From the NCBI GenBank assembly GCA_046349615.1, contig JAXMBZ010000022.1:1-25194 (forward strand): a stretch of 25,194 bases of DNA, given 5' to 3'. Source of the DNA: JADJNY01 sp046349615. GTDB taxonomy: Bacteria > Planctomycetota > UBA1135 > GCA-002686595. Shown piece by piece: positions 14,526 through 21,745 of the stretch (position 1 is the first letter of the stretch; each line of letters starts with the position of its first letter). The position numbers and the translations under genes are program-made. The notes beneath the pieces are model-generated. The model had not been told where the DNA came from, did no database searches, and saw only the letters and a list, made by a program, of their open reading frames with translations.

Positions 14526-15496
14526 AGCCGCGCGATCTCGTCACCGGCGCCTCGGGCCTGATCGGGCACGAGGTCGTTCGTCAGCTCCTCGCGGCCGGGC
14601 GCACCGTCGTCGCGGTCGACAGCGGCTTCAAGGGCGGCATGGACGATCTCGATCGGCTCGCGCAGGGCGCGCACGGCGAGCTCGGCGTCGTGCGCTGCGA
14701 CCTATCCGCCGGAAAGCCGCACGCGCCGCAGCTCGCGGGGCCGTTCGAGTGCGTCTACCACCTCGCCGCGATCGTCGGCGTGAAGTACGTGAACGAGCAT
14801 CCGTGGGACACGCTGCGCGTGAACCTGCGGAGCACGTTGAACGTCCTCGAGCTCGCACGCGACGTGCACGCGAAGGCCGTGTTCTTCGCGAGCTCGAGCG
14901 AGAACTACGCGAGCGGCGTCGACGCGGGCACCGTCCCGATCCCGACGCCGGAGGACGTCGCGCTCTCGATCGGCGACATCGAGCTCCCGCGCTGGTCCTA
15001 CGCCGCGAGCAAGATCGCCGGCGAGTCCGCCACGTTCGGGCTCGCGCGCGAGGCGGGCTTCGCGGCGGTCGTCGGTCGCTTCCACAACGTGTACGGTCCG
15101 CGGATGCCCGCGACGCACGTGATCCCGGAGCTCGTCGAACGCTGCGTCGAGCGCGTCGATCCGCTCGTCGTGCTCGGCCCCGAACAGACGCGCTCGTTCC
15201 TCCACGTCGAGGACGCGGTGCGCGGCGTGCGCCTGTCCGTCGAAGCCGGGCTCGCGGGCGCGCCGGGCGTCTACCACATCGGCTGCGCCGAGGAGACGCG
15301 CATCGCGGACCTCGCGGAGCTCGTGCTCCGCGCGAGCGGACATCGCGCGCGCATCGAAGCCCGCCCCGCGCCGCCCGGCTCGGTCGCGCGCCGCGTGCCG
15401 AACGTCGCGAAGCTCGCGCGCCTCGGCTTCACGCCGACGATCGGGCTCGAGCGCGGCGTGCGCGAGTGCGTGGAAGCGCGCCGGCACCGAGCGTGA
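14522..15496 (+). CDS. NAD-dependent epimerase/dehydratase (extended SDR)
   Basis: 324 residues; ATG at 14522 overlaps the dehydrogenase stop (ATGA). The extended short-chain dehydrogenase fold is shown by GASGLIG (9-15, GxxGxxG), VYHLAAIVGVKYVNEHPWDT (78-97), the Ser126 region FFASSSENYA (121-130), catalytic Tyr160 and Lys164 (SYAASK), and GRFHNVYGPRM (185-195). C-terminal SFLHVEDAVRG binds the sugar moiety. Members of this group epimerise, dehydrate or decarboxylate nucleotide sugars. Coupling with a nucleotide-sugar dehydrogenase suggests it works on a UDP-uronic acid or its precursor. It ends 100 bases before the convergent TMTC-like gene. Confidence 0.92.
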   Translation: MKPRDLVTGASGLIGHEVVRQLLAAGRTVVAVDSGFKGGMDDLDRLAQGAHGELGVVRCDLSAGKPHAPQLAGPFECVYHLAAIVGVKYVNEHPWDTLRVNLRSTLNVLELARDVHAKAVFFASSSENYASGVDAGTVPIPTPEDVALSIGDIELPRWSYAASKIAGESATFGLAREAGFAAVVGRFHNVYGPRMPATHVIPELVERCVERVDPLVVLGPEQTRSFLHVEDAVRGVRLSVEAGLAGAPGVYHIGCAEETRIADLAELVLRASGHRARIEARPAPPGSVARRVPNVAKLARLGFTPTIGLERGVRECVEARRHRA

Positions 15497-15510
15497 CGCG
15501 CGCCCGCGCC

Positions 15511-15558
15511 GCGCGAGTGCCCACGTGCGGCGCTGCGCGGGTGCCGACGTGCGTTGCC
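15511..15558. repeat. 24-base imperfect tandem duplication in a convergent spacer
   Basis: Units at 15511-15534 and 15535-15558 agree at 19 of 24 positions and share the cores GCGCG, GTGCC and ACGTGCG. They lie in the 100-base gap between the epimerase stop and the convergent TMTC-like gene. No gene or clear terminator is seen in the gap. Confidence 0.55.
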
Positions 15559-15596
15559 GCGCTCCCGCGCGGGTGACACGCGCACCGTCCGCGCGT

Positions 15597-17522
15597 TCAG
15601 GGCCGTGACGCGCGCACCAGCGCGTCGTACCAACGCAGCTCCTTCGCGTGCGCGCCGTAGACGCGCTCCGCGCGCTGGAGCCCCTCGTTCGCCGCCGCGC
15701 GTGCTCCCGGGACGTCGCCGTCCGCGCGCCGCGCGAGCGACAGCGCGAGCCACACGAGGGTGTCGTCCGGCGCGAGCTCCACGGTCTCCTGCATGCGGAG
15801 CACCGCCTCGTGTGCGCGCCCGAGCTTGACGAGCGAATCCGCTTCGAGGCGGCGCACGTCGCGATCGTCCGGCCGCCCCGCGAGCGCGTCGCGCGCCGCC
15901 GCGACCGCGTCCTCCCAACGCTCCGCGTAGAAGCACGCGAACGCGTGGATCACGCTCCAGCGCGGCTCGATGCGGAGCCCGAGCTCCTTCGCGCGCGCGC
16001 GCGCCTGATCGGCGAAGCGCGCGGCGTTCTCGATGTGCTCCTTCGCGCGGTCCGGATCGTAGTCGGCGAGCTTCACGCACGTCGCCGCCAGGTTGTAGAG
16101 ACGCCGAGGATCCGGGTTCAGCTCGACGGCGCGCGACGCGTGCGCGTTCGCCTGGAGCAGCATCTCCCGCGCGCGCGCCGCGTCGGGCAGCGTCTGCGCC
16201 GTCTCGAGCTCGAGCACCGCGAGGTTCACCAGCGCGGTGTCGTTCAGCGGGTCGACGTCGAGCGTCGAACGCCAGAGCGTCCACGAGTCGTGCCACGTGC
16301 GCGTCAGCCCGTTCGAGCGCCACGCGAGCAGGCCGGCGACGACGAGGAGCGCGCCCCACGCGAGCTCGCGCCCGTGCCGCGCGATCCACGCGAGCCCCGC
16401 GGCCGCGAGCAGCGCGAACGGAACGCAGGAAAGGTAGCTGTAGCGATCCGCGACGAGGTGCCCGCCGCTCTGCGCGAGCCCACTGACCGGTGCGAGCACG
16501 ACGAGGTACGCGCACCACGCCCACGCCGCCGGGCTGCGTCGGCGCCACGCGAAGAGCGCGACGCCCGTCGCGACGAGCGCGATCGCGGCGGGCACGAGGA
16601 GCTCCGCCTGGAAGAAGCTCGCCATCGACGGGAGCCGGTGCATCGGCTGCAAACCCGCGGGCCAGAGCGTGCGCGACGCGTAGAACCAAGCGGAATACAG
16701 CGCCTGGATCGCGCGCGTCGTCGGTCCGTGGAGTTCGGTCCCGAGCATCGTCGAGTCGCGCGCCTGTCCGACCGCGGCGATCCACGCGACGGGGATCACG
16801 ATCGCGAGCACGGGCAGCTTCTCGAGCACGCATCGACGGAGTCCGCGCGCGCGCGCTTCCTCGCGCAGCGGGCCCAGGTCGAGCACGACGAGCAACACCG
16901 GCGCGACGATCGCCGACGCCTTCGCGAGGAGCGAGAGCACGAGCGCCGCGAGCGCGAATCCGTAGTCGCGCGCTCCGCCGCCGCGCGCGTAGCGCCACCA
17001 CGCGAGCAGGAACAGGAAGTAGAACGGCGCGCTGAGGACGTCGCGCCGCTCGGTGACCCACGCGACCGACTCGACGCGCAACGGATGCACCGCGAACAGG
17101 AGCGCCGCGCCGAACGCCGCGAACGCGCGCGTGCGCGCATCCGTGAGGAAGCGCGTTCCGCGTCCGAGGTCGTCGAAAACGCGCCGCGCGAACGCGTACA
17201 GCGCGATCGCTCCGCACGCGTGCAGTACGAGGTTCGTGCGGTGGTAGACGGTCGCGTCGAGCCCGCCGATCGCGTGGTCGATCGCGAGCGTCAGCCACGA
17301 GAGCGGCTGGTACGGCCCCATGTGGGTCGTCGTGAACATCCAGCGCAGGTGCTCCGCGGTGAGCCCGCGGTAGGCCGCGTTCTCGACGAAGTTCTCGCGG
17401 TCGTCCCAGTTCGTGAACTCGGCGCCGAGCGCCGGCCCGAACGCGACGAACGTCGCCACGACGAGCAGCACGACGTGCGTCCACGCGGGATCACGCCTTT
17501 CGTTCTGGCGGGTCGCGCGCAT
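15597..17522 (-). CDS. TMTC-like GT-C membrane protein with C-terminal TPR domain
   Basis: 641 residues from ATG at 17520-17522, chosen because a good promoter ends 12 bases upstream and the first span follows at once (THVVLLVVATFVAFGPALGA, 15-34). The first periplasmic loop has the acidic pair of GT-C enzymes in FTNWDDRENF (36-45). Later motifs include LFAVHPLRVESVAWVTERRD (family 'HPLRVE..AW...R.D') and LVADRYSYLSCVPF, both hallmarks of TMTC/DUF1736 and related bacterial proteins. About ten membrane spans are visible up to roughly residue 415. Residues from about 430 form tetratricopeptide repeats (for example TALVNLAVLELETAQ and RRLYNLAATCVKLADYDPDR). Related eukaryotic TMTC proteins O-mannosylate cadherins; a protein O-glycosyltransferase role here is inferred. 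It is divergent from the cytochrome gene. Confidence 0.88.
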   Translation of the reverse strand: MRATRQNERRDPAWTHVVLLVVATFVAFGPALGAEFTNWDDRENFVENAAYRGLTAEHLRWMFTTTHMGPYQPLSWLTLAIDHAIGGLDATVYHRTNLVLHACGAIALYAFARRVFDDLGRGTRFLTDARTRAFAAFGAALLFAVHPLRVESVAWVTERRDVLSAPFYFLFLLAWWRYARGGGARDYGFALAALVLSLLAKASAIVAPVLLVVLDLGPLREEARARGLRRCVLEKLPVLAIVIPVAWIAAVGQARDSTMLGTELHGPTTRAIQALYSAWFYASRTLWPAGLQPMHRLPSMASFFQAELLVPAAIALVATGVALFAWRRRSPAAWAWCAYLVVLAPVSGLAQSGGHLVADRYSYLSCVPFALLAAAGLAWIARHGRELAWGALLVVAGLLAWRSNGLTRTWHDSWTLWRSTLDVDPLNDTALVNLAVLELETAQTLPDAARAREMLLQANAHASRAVELNPDPRRLYNLAATCVKLADYDPDRAKEHIENAARFADQARARAKELGLRIEPRWSVIHAFACFYAERWEDAVAAARDALAGRPDDRDVRRLEADSLVKLGRAHEAVLRMQETVELAPDDTLVWLALSLARRADGDVPGARAAANEGLQRAERVYGAHAKELRWYDALVRASRP

Positions 17523-17534
17523 GCGGGTCCCAGG

Positions 17535-17563
17535 AGCATAGAGCCTCCCGATGGTGCGTCCAA
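17535..17563 (-). promoter_or_regulatory. Promoter of the TMTC-like gene
   Basis: Reading the minus strand: TTGGAC (17563-17558), exactly 17 bases, then TATGCT (17540-17535). The -10 hexamer ends 12 bases before the ATG at 17522, so the leader is about 5 bases and contains no Shine-Dalgarno sequence. The same TATGCT hexamer occurs before the ABC ATPase at 24930. Confidence 0.6.
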
Positions 17564-17570
17564 CGACGTA

Positions 17571-17586
17571 GCCGCGGCGCCGCGGC
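17571..17586. promoter_or_regulatory. 16-base perfect palindrome in the divergent promoter region
   Basis: GCCGCGGCGCCGCGGC is fully self-complementary. It lies seven bases beyond the -35 hexamer of the minus-strand TMTC promoter and about 75 bases upstream of the cytochrome -10. Position fits an operator or activator site, but a chance GC palindrome is possible. Confidence 0.35.
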
Positions 17587-17660
17587 GACTTCGCACACTG
17601 CCCCCACGAGAACGATTTTCCTGCGCTCCTTACCCCACCCGCGTCCGGCGCGGCGCGCTC

Positions 17661-17666
17661 TAGCCT
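17661..17666 (+). promoter_or_regulatory. Possible -10 element of the cytochrome/polyferredoxin operon
   Basis: TAGCCT is placed so that transcription would begin near 17672-17674, giving a leader of about 50 bases. No good -35 hexamer is present at 16-18 bases spacing, so an activator may be needed. Confidence 0.35.
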
Positions 17667-17673
17667 TGAGTGG

Positions 17674-17693
17674 TCTCCGCTCTCCGGCGGAGA
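17674..17693 (+). promoter_or_regulatory. Hairpin at the predicted 5' end of the cytochrome mRNA
   Basis: TCTCCGC and GCGGAGA pair perfectly around a six-base loop. If transcription starts just after the TAGCCT at 17661, this stem forms the very 5' end of the message. Such stems can protect mRNA from 5'-end-dependent decay. This is inferred from position only. Confidence 0.4.
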
Positions 17694-17723
17694 GATCGGG
17701 GTCCCCGCATGCTGGAGGGCAAC

Positions 17724-19577
17724 ATGTCGACATCGCAGCGAGTCACTCGGGGTTGGTGGCGGCGACTCATCTTCGTCTCGGGCGCGCTCGGGCTCGCTGG
17801 CATCGGAGCCGCCGCGCTGATCCAGATGACGCTCGAGGACTTCCACGTCCCGGGCACGCAGGTCGGGGACTTGAGCCCGACCGTGCTCTACGACTCGAAC
17901 GACTGCCGCAGTTGCCACGGGGACTTCGATCCGCTGCACGAACCCGCCCGCAATTGGCGGGGCAGCCTCATGGCGCAGGCCGGGCGCGATCCGCTCTTCT
18001 TCGCCCAGCTCTCGACGGCGAACCAAGACGTCGCGAACGTCGGGTACTACTGCCTGCGCTGTCACGTGCCGATGTCGATCGTCACGGGTCATGCGAACGA
18101 CTCGACGGGACTCACGCTCGACGCGCTCGACAAGGACGGCATCTCGTGCCACTTCTGCCACTCGCTCGTCGATCCTGTCTACTCGCCCGGCCATCCGCAC
18201 GAGGACCTCGCCATCCTCCAAGGCCTGGTCGACCCGCCCACGTTCGTCGGCAACGCGATGTTCGTGTTGGATCCGGTCGGCAGGCGGCGCGGACCGCTCC
18301 TGCAGCCGGCCACACCGCACGAGGCGCTGTACTCGGAATACCACAAGAAGGCCGAGCTCTGCGGCTCGTGCCACGACGTCGGTAACGTCGCGACGACGCG
18401 TCAGGCGAACGGCTCCTACGCCTACAATGCCGTGGGTCAGCGCTCACCGAGCTCCGATCCGTGGACGCAGTTCCCGCTCGAACGCACGTACACGGAGTGG
18501 CGACTCTCCGCGTTCAACAGTCCTGCGGGCGTCGATCTCCAAGGGCGCTTCGGCGGCGAGAACGCGAGCCACGTGAGCACGTGCCAGGACTGCCACATGC
18601 CGTCGCAGACCGCTCGTGTGTGCTACTTCGGCCCCGAACGCAGCGGGATGAAGCTGCATCAGTTCGCCGGGGCAGCCGCATCGGTCCTCGACTTGATCGC
18701 GGCGCAGGAGGCGGGCAATCCCGAGGTCGACCCGGAGGATCTCGCGCACGGACGGCGCGCGGCGATCTCGATGCTGCGGCGCGCGGCGTCCGTCGGCATC
18801 CGTCAGTCGAACGGAGCGGTGCGTGTGCGCGTCGTCAACGAGACGGGGCACAAGCTCCCCACCGGCCACATCGAAGGCCGGCGCGTGTGGCTCGGCGTGC
18901 GCTTCTACGACGTCCAAGGAGCGCTGTTGCGCGAGTACGGGCACTACGACGGGACGACCGCTGTGCTCGACGAACGCTCCACGCGCATCTACGAGATGCA
19001 CGTCGGTCTCTCGCCCGCCGCGGCGGCGATCACGGGATATCCCGCGGGTCCGACCGGTCACATGTCGCTCGCCGACACGATCGTGAAGGACAACCGCATC
19101 CCGCCGCGAGGCTTCACGAACGCAGCGTTCGAGGCGGGCGGCGCGCCCGTCGTCGAGCACGTCTACGCGGACGGACAGTACTGGGACGATGCGTGGTTCA
19201 CCGCCCCGCCCGACGCTGCCCGCGTCGAAGTGGACGTCAACTACCAGAACATGCCGCGTCACTACGTCGAGGACCTGCGCGACAACAATCACACCGACGC
19301 TCGCGGCCAGCACCTCTTCGATCTGTGGAACGCGGCGGGGAAGGACCAGCCGGTCCGCATGACGCACGCCGAGATCGCGCTCTCGCCGTTCCTCTTCGGC
19401 GACGTCGACGGCGACTGCGGCGTCGGACGCGCCGATCAAGCGCTGGTGCTCGCGAACTTCGGGCGGAAGTGGAACGAGCCGGGCTTCGATCCCCGCGCGG
19501 ACGTGGACGGCGATCATCAGATCGGCGTGCGCGACTGGATCCTCGTCTCCGGCCGTCTCGGAGCACAGTGCCCGTGA
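17724..19577 (+). CDS. Pentahaem cytochrome c with C-terminal dockerin type I domain
   Basis: 617 residues from ATG at 17724, preferred because GGAGGG (17714-17719) is well placed. ATG 17709 and GTG 17670 are also in frame. A basic N-terminus and hydrophobic span (TRGWWRRLIFVSGALGLAGI, 7-26) form a signal or anchor sequence. Five haem-c motifs CxxCH occur at about residues 61-65, 110-114, 142-146, 213-217 and 287-291. A beta-rich domain follows with NETGHKLPTGHIEGRRVWLG, a block common next to multihaem regions in environmental bacteria. The last 60 residues hold two intact Ca-binding loops, DVDGDCGVGRAD and DVDGDHQIGVRD, a dockerin type I pair. Expected location is periplasmic or cell surface, carrying electrons. 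The stop overlaps the polyferredoxin start (GTGA). Confidence 0.9.
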   Translation: MSTSQRVTRGWWRRLIFVSGALGLAGIGAAALIQMTLEDFHVPGTQVGDLSPTVLYDSNDCRSCHGDFDPLHEPARNWRGSLMAQAGRDPLFFAQLSTANQDVANVGYYCLRCHVPMSIVTGHANDSTGLTLDALDKDGISCHFCHSLVDPVYSPGHPHEDLAILQGLVDPPTFVGNAMFVLDPVGRRRGPLLQPATPHEALYSEYHKKAELCGSCHDVGNVATTRQANGSYAYNAVGQRSPSSDPWTQFPLERTYTEWRLSAFNSPAGVDLQGRFGGENASHVSTCQDCHMPSQTARVCYFGPERSGMKLHQFAGAAASVLDLIAAQEAGNPEVDPEDLAHGRRAAISMLRRAASVGIRQSNGAVRVRVVNETGHKLPTGHIEGRRVWLGVRFYDVQGALLREYGHYDGTTAVLDERSTRIYEMHVGLSPAAAAITGYPAGPTGHMSLADTIVKDNRIPPRGFTNAAFEAGGAPVVEHVYADGQYWDDAWFTAPPDAARVEVDVNYQNMPRHYVEDLRDNNHTDARGQHLFDLWNAAGKDQPVRMTHAEIALSPFLFGDVDGDCGVGRADQALVLANFGRKWNEPGFDPRADVDGDHQIGVRDWILVSGRLGAQCP

Positions 19578-21739
19578 CTCGCAGGCCAACTTCGTCCCGC
19601 GTCGCCGATGCCGACGCGGCGGGAGCGACGGACGCCACGGCTCGGTCCGCGGGGCCTGGACCCCGCGCCGGTCCGTCGATGCCCGACACGGTGGAGGGCT
19701 CCCCGTCCGCGCCGAGCGCACGGCCGAAGTCCTACGGTCGCCGCCGCGCGATCATCCTCGCGAGCACGTTCCTGATCATCGTGTTCCACGTCCTCCACTG
19801 GAAGTGGAACGGCCGCACGCTCGCGCCGCTCGAGCTGAACGAGGCGATGTACACGTTCGAGCTCGGCATCGTCACCGCGGGCTTCCTCATGTTCGCGGTG
19901 CTGACGCTCGCGACGCTCGTGTTCGGGCGTTTCTTCTGCGCTTGGGGCTGCCACATCCTCGCGCTCGAGGACTTGTGCGCGTGGCTGCTCGGCAAGCTCA
20001 AGCTCCGTCCGAAGCCCGTGCGCTCGCGCCTGCTCCTCTGGGTGCCGATCGGCACGGCCGCGTACATGTTCGTGTGGCCGCAGATCCACCGTCTGATCGT
20101 CGGCGCGCCGCCGGTGAAGCTCCACTTCGCCTCGGACGCGGAGGGTTGGGCGTCGTTCCTGACGAGCGACTTCCTGCGCAACCTCCCCGGACCGTTCGTG
20201 TCCGCGCTGACGTTCGTCCTGTGCGGCTTCGTGATGGTGTGGATGCTCGGCTCGCGCTCGTTCTGCACGTACGTGTGCCCCTACGGCGCGGTGTTCGGAC
20301 TCGCGGAGCGCATCGCGCCGGGCCGCATCGTCGCGCGCGGCGACTGTTCGAGCTGCGGGCGCTGCACGGCGGCGTGCGCGTCCGGGATCCGCGTGCACGA
20401 AGAGCTCGAGCAGTTCGGCACCGTCGTCAACCCCGCGTGCATGCGCGACCTCGACTGCGTCGCCGCGTGCCCCGACGGCAACCCGCGCTTCGGCTTCACG
20501 GTCCCGCCCGTCGTGCGCGGCAAGTTCGGCTTCGCGCGCCTCCGCTACGCGTACGACTTCACGTTCGCGGAGGAGCTCCTGATGGCGGGCATCCTCTTCG
20601 CGACGCTGTTCTCCGTGCGTGGGCTCTACGACACGTTCCCGTTCTTCCTCGCGCTGGCGATCGGCGCCATGCTCGCGTACCTCGGCGTGCTCGCGCTGCG
20701 CGCGTGGACGCGGCGCGACGTCCGCCTGAACGCGCTCCAGATCGAGCGCGCGGGCCGCATCACGACGGGCGGACAAGCGTTCCTCGCCTGCACGGCGGCC
20801 CTGTTCGCGCTGCTCGGGCACAGCGCCTGGATCCGGTGGAACGAGGTCGAAGGGCGCGAGGCGCTCGCCGCCGCGCGCGACCTCCGCACGCACGGCGACC
20901 CCGCCGCGGACGCGGAGCTCCGCCGCGCGGAGACCCACCTCGACCGGTGCGAGCAGTTCGGGCTCTGGCTCTCGCCGTCGATGCAGCACGACCTCGCGCT
21001 CCTCTCGGACCTGCGCGGCGACGAGCGCGGCTGTCGAGCGCGTCTCGAGACCGCGCACGCGCGCGCGCCGACGGACCTCGCGATCACGCGCTCCTACGCG
21101 CAGTCGCTCGCGAACGACCAGCGCTGGGACGAGGCGGCGAAGCTCCTCGACACGACGCTCGCGAGCCTCTCCTCGTGCGACTTCCCGCGGCCGAACGTGC
21201 GCTCGTTCCGCCTCGGAGCCGCGTGCCTGCTCGGCGCGGTGCAGGCGACGCGCGGCGAGGCGAAGGCCGCGCGCGCGGCGTTCGAGCTCGCGCTCACCGT
21301 CGACGCGGACTCCCCCGCCGCGCACCAGGGCCTCGGCAAGGTGCTCGCGAACGAGGGCGAGTACGACGCGGCGGTCGAGCACCTCCAACGCGCGCTCGCG
21401 CTCGTCCCCGACGACGGGACGACGCGCTACGACCTCGCGAGCGTCGAGATCGCGCTCGGACGCAAGGCGGACGCGCTGCGCGACCTCGAGCGCGTCGTCG
21501 TGCTCCTCCCGAACGACGCCGACGCGCGCAACAACCTCGGTTACCTGCTCCTCGACGCGGGCCGCGCCGACGAAGCGGAGGCGAGCCTGCGCCGCGCCGT
21601 CGAGCTCGCGCCCGACCACGCTGCAGCGCACTTCAACCTGGCGCGTGCGTTGACCGCGCGCGGGAACGCGACCGAGGCGAAGCCGCACTTCGAGCGCGCG
21701 GCTGAGCTCGATCCGCGGTACGCGGCTCCTCCGCGCTGA
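19574..21739 (+). CDS. NapH/NosR-like polyferredoxin membrane protein fused to TPR domain
   Basis: 721 residues from GTG at 19574 overlapping the cytochrome stop; ATG at 19679 (residue 36) is an alternative after a Ser/Pro/Ala-rich leader. Membrane spans lie at about 58-75, 96-117, 152-170, 206-225, 335-350, 355-376 and 401-420. Two CxxxC motifs at the membrane edge (FCAWGCH, Cys122/126; CTYVCPYG, Cys231/235) are typical of NapH, NosR and CcoG. A 4Fe-4S cluster is bound by Cys258, 261, 264 and 268. A second set reads CMRDLDCVAACP (Cys289, 295, 299), with Asp292 where a fourth Cys is usual. Residues from about 430 are TPRs, clearest in GKVLANEGEYDAAVEHLQRA and NNLGYLLLDAGRADEAEASL. It probably passes electrons between quinol or cytoplasm and the coupled cytochrome; the TPRs may bind a partner. 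Confidence 0.88.
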   Translation: MTRRPTSSRVADADAAGATDATARSAGPGPRAGPSMPDTVEGSPSAPSARPKSYGRRRAIILASTFLIIVFHVLHWKWNGRTLAPLELNEAMYTFELGIVTAGFLMFAVLTLATLVFGRFFCAWGCHILALEDLCAWLLGKLKLRPKPVRSRLLLWVPIGTAAYMFVWPQIHRLIVGAPPVKLHFASDAEGWASFLTSDFLRNLPGPFVSALTFVLCGFVMVWMLGSRSFCTYVCPYGAVFGLAERIAPGRIVARGDCSSCGRCTAACASGIRVHEELEQFGTVVNPACMRDLDCVAACPDGNPRFGFTVPPVVRGKFGFARLRYAYDFTFAEELLMAGILFATLFSVRGLYDTFPFFLALAIGAMLAYLGVLALRAWTRRDVRLNALQIERAGRITTGGQAFLACTAALFALLGHSAWIRWNEVEGREALAAARDLRTHGDPAADAELRRAETHLDRCEQFGLWLSPSMQHDLALLSDLRGDERGCRARLETAHARAPTDLAITRSYAQSLANDQRWDEAAKLLDTTLASLSSCDFPRPNVRSFRLGAACLLGAVQATRGEAKAARAAFELALTVDADSPAAHQGLGKVLANEGEYDAAVEHLQRALALVPDDGTTRYDLASVEIALGRKADALRDLERVVVLLPNDADARNNLGYLLLDAGRADEAEASLRRAVELAPDHAAAHFNLARALTARGNATEAKPHFERAAELDPRYAAPPR

Positions 21740-21745
21740 CCGCGC

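Noticed and set aside
15648..17663. 671-codon plus-strand open frame
   Set aside because: Antisense to the TMTC-like gene; charged repetitive translation without domains.
17670..17723. Cytochrome gene starting at GTG 17670 or ATG 17709
   Set aside because: ATG 17724 has the GGAGGG site at good spacing and directly precedes the signal-anchor; GTG 17670 would fall at or before the predicted transcription start.
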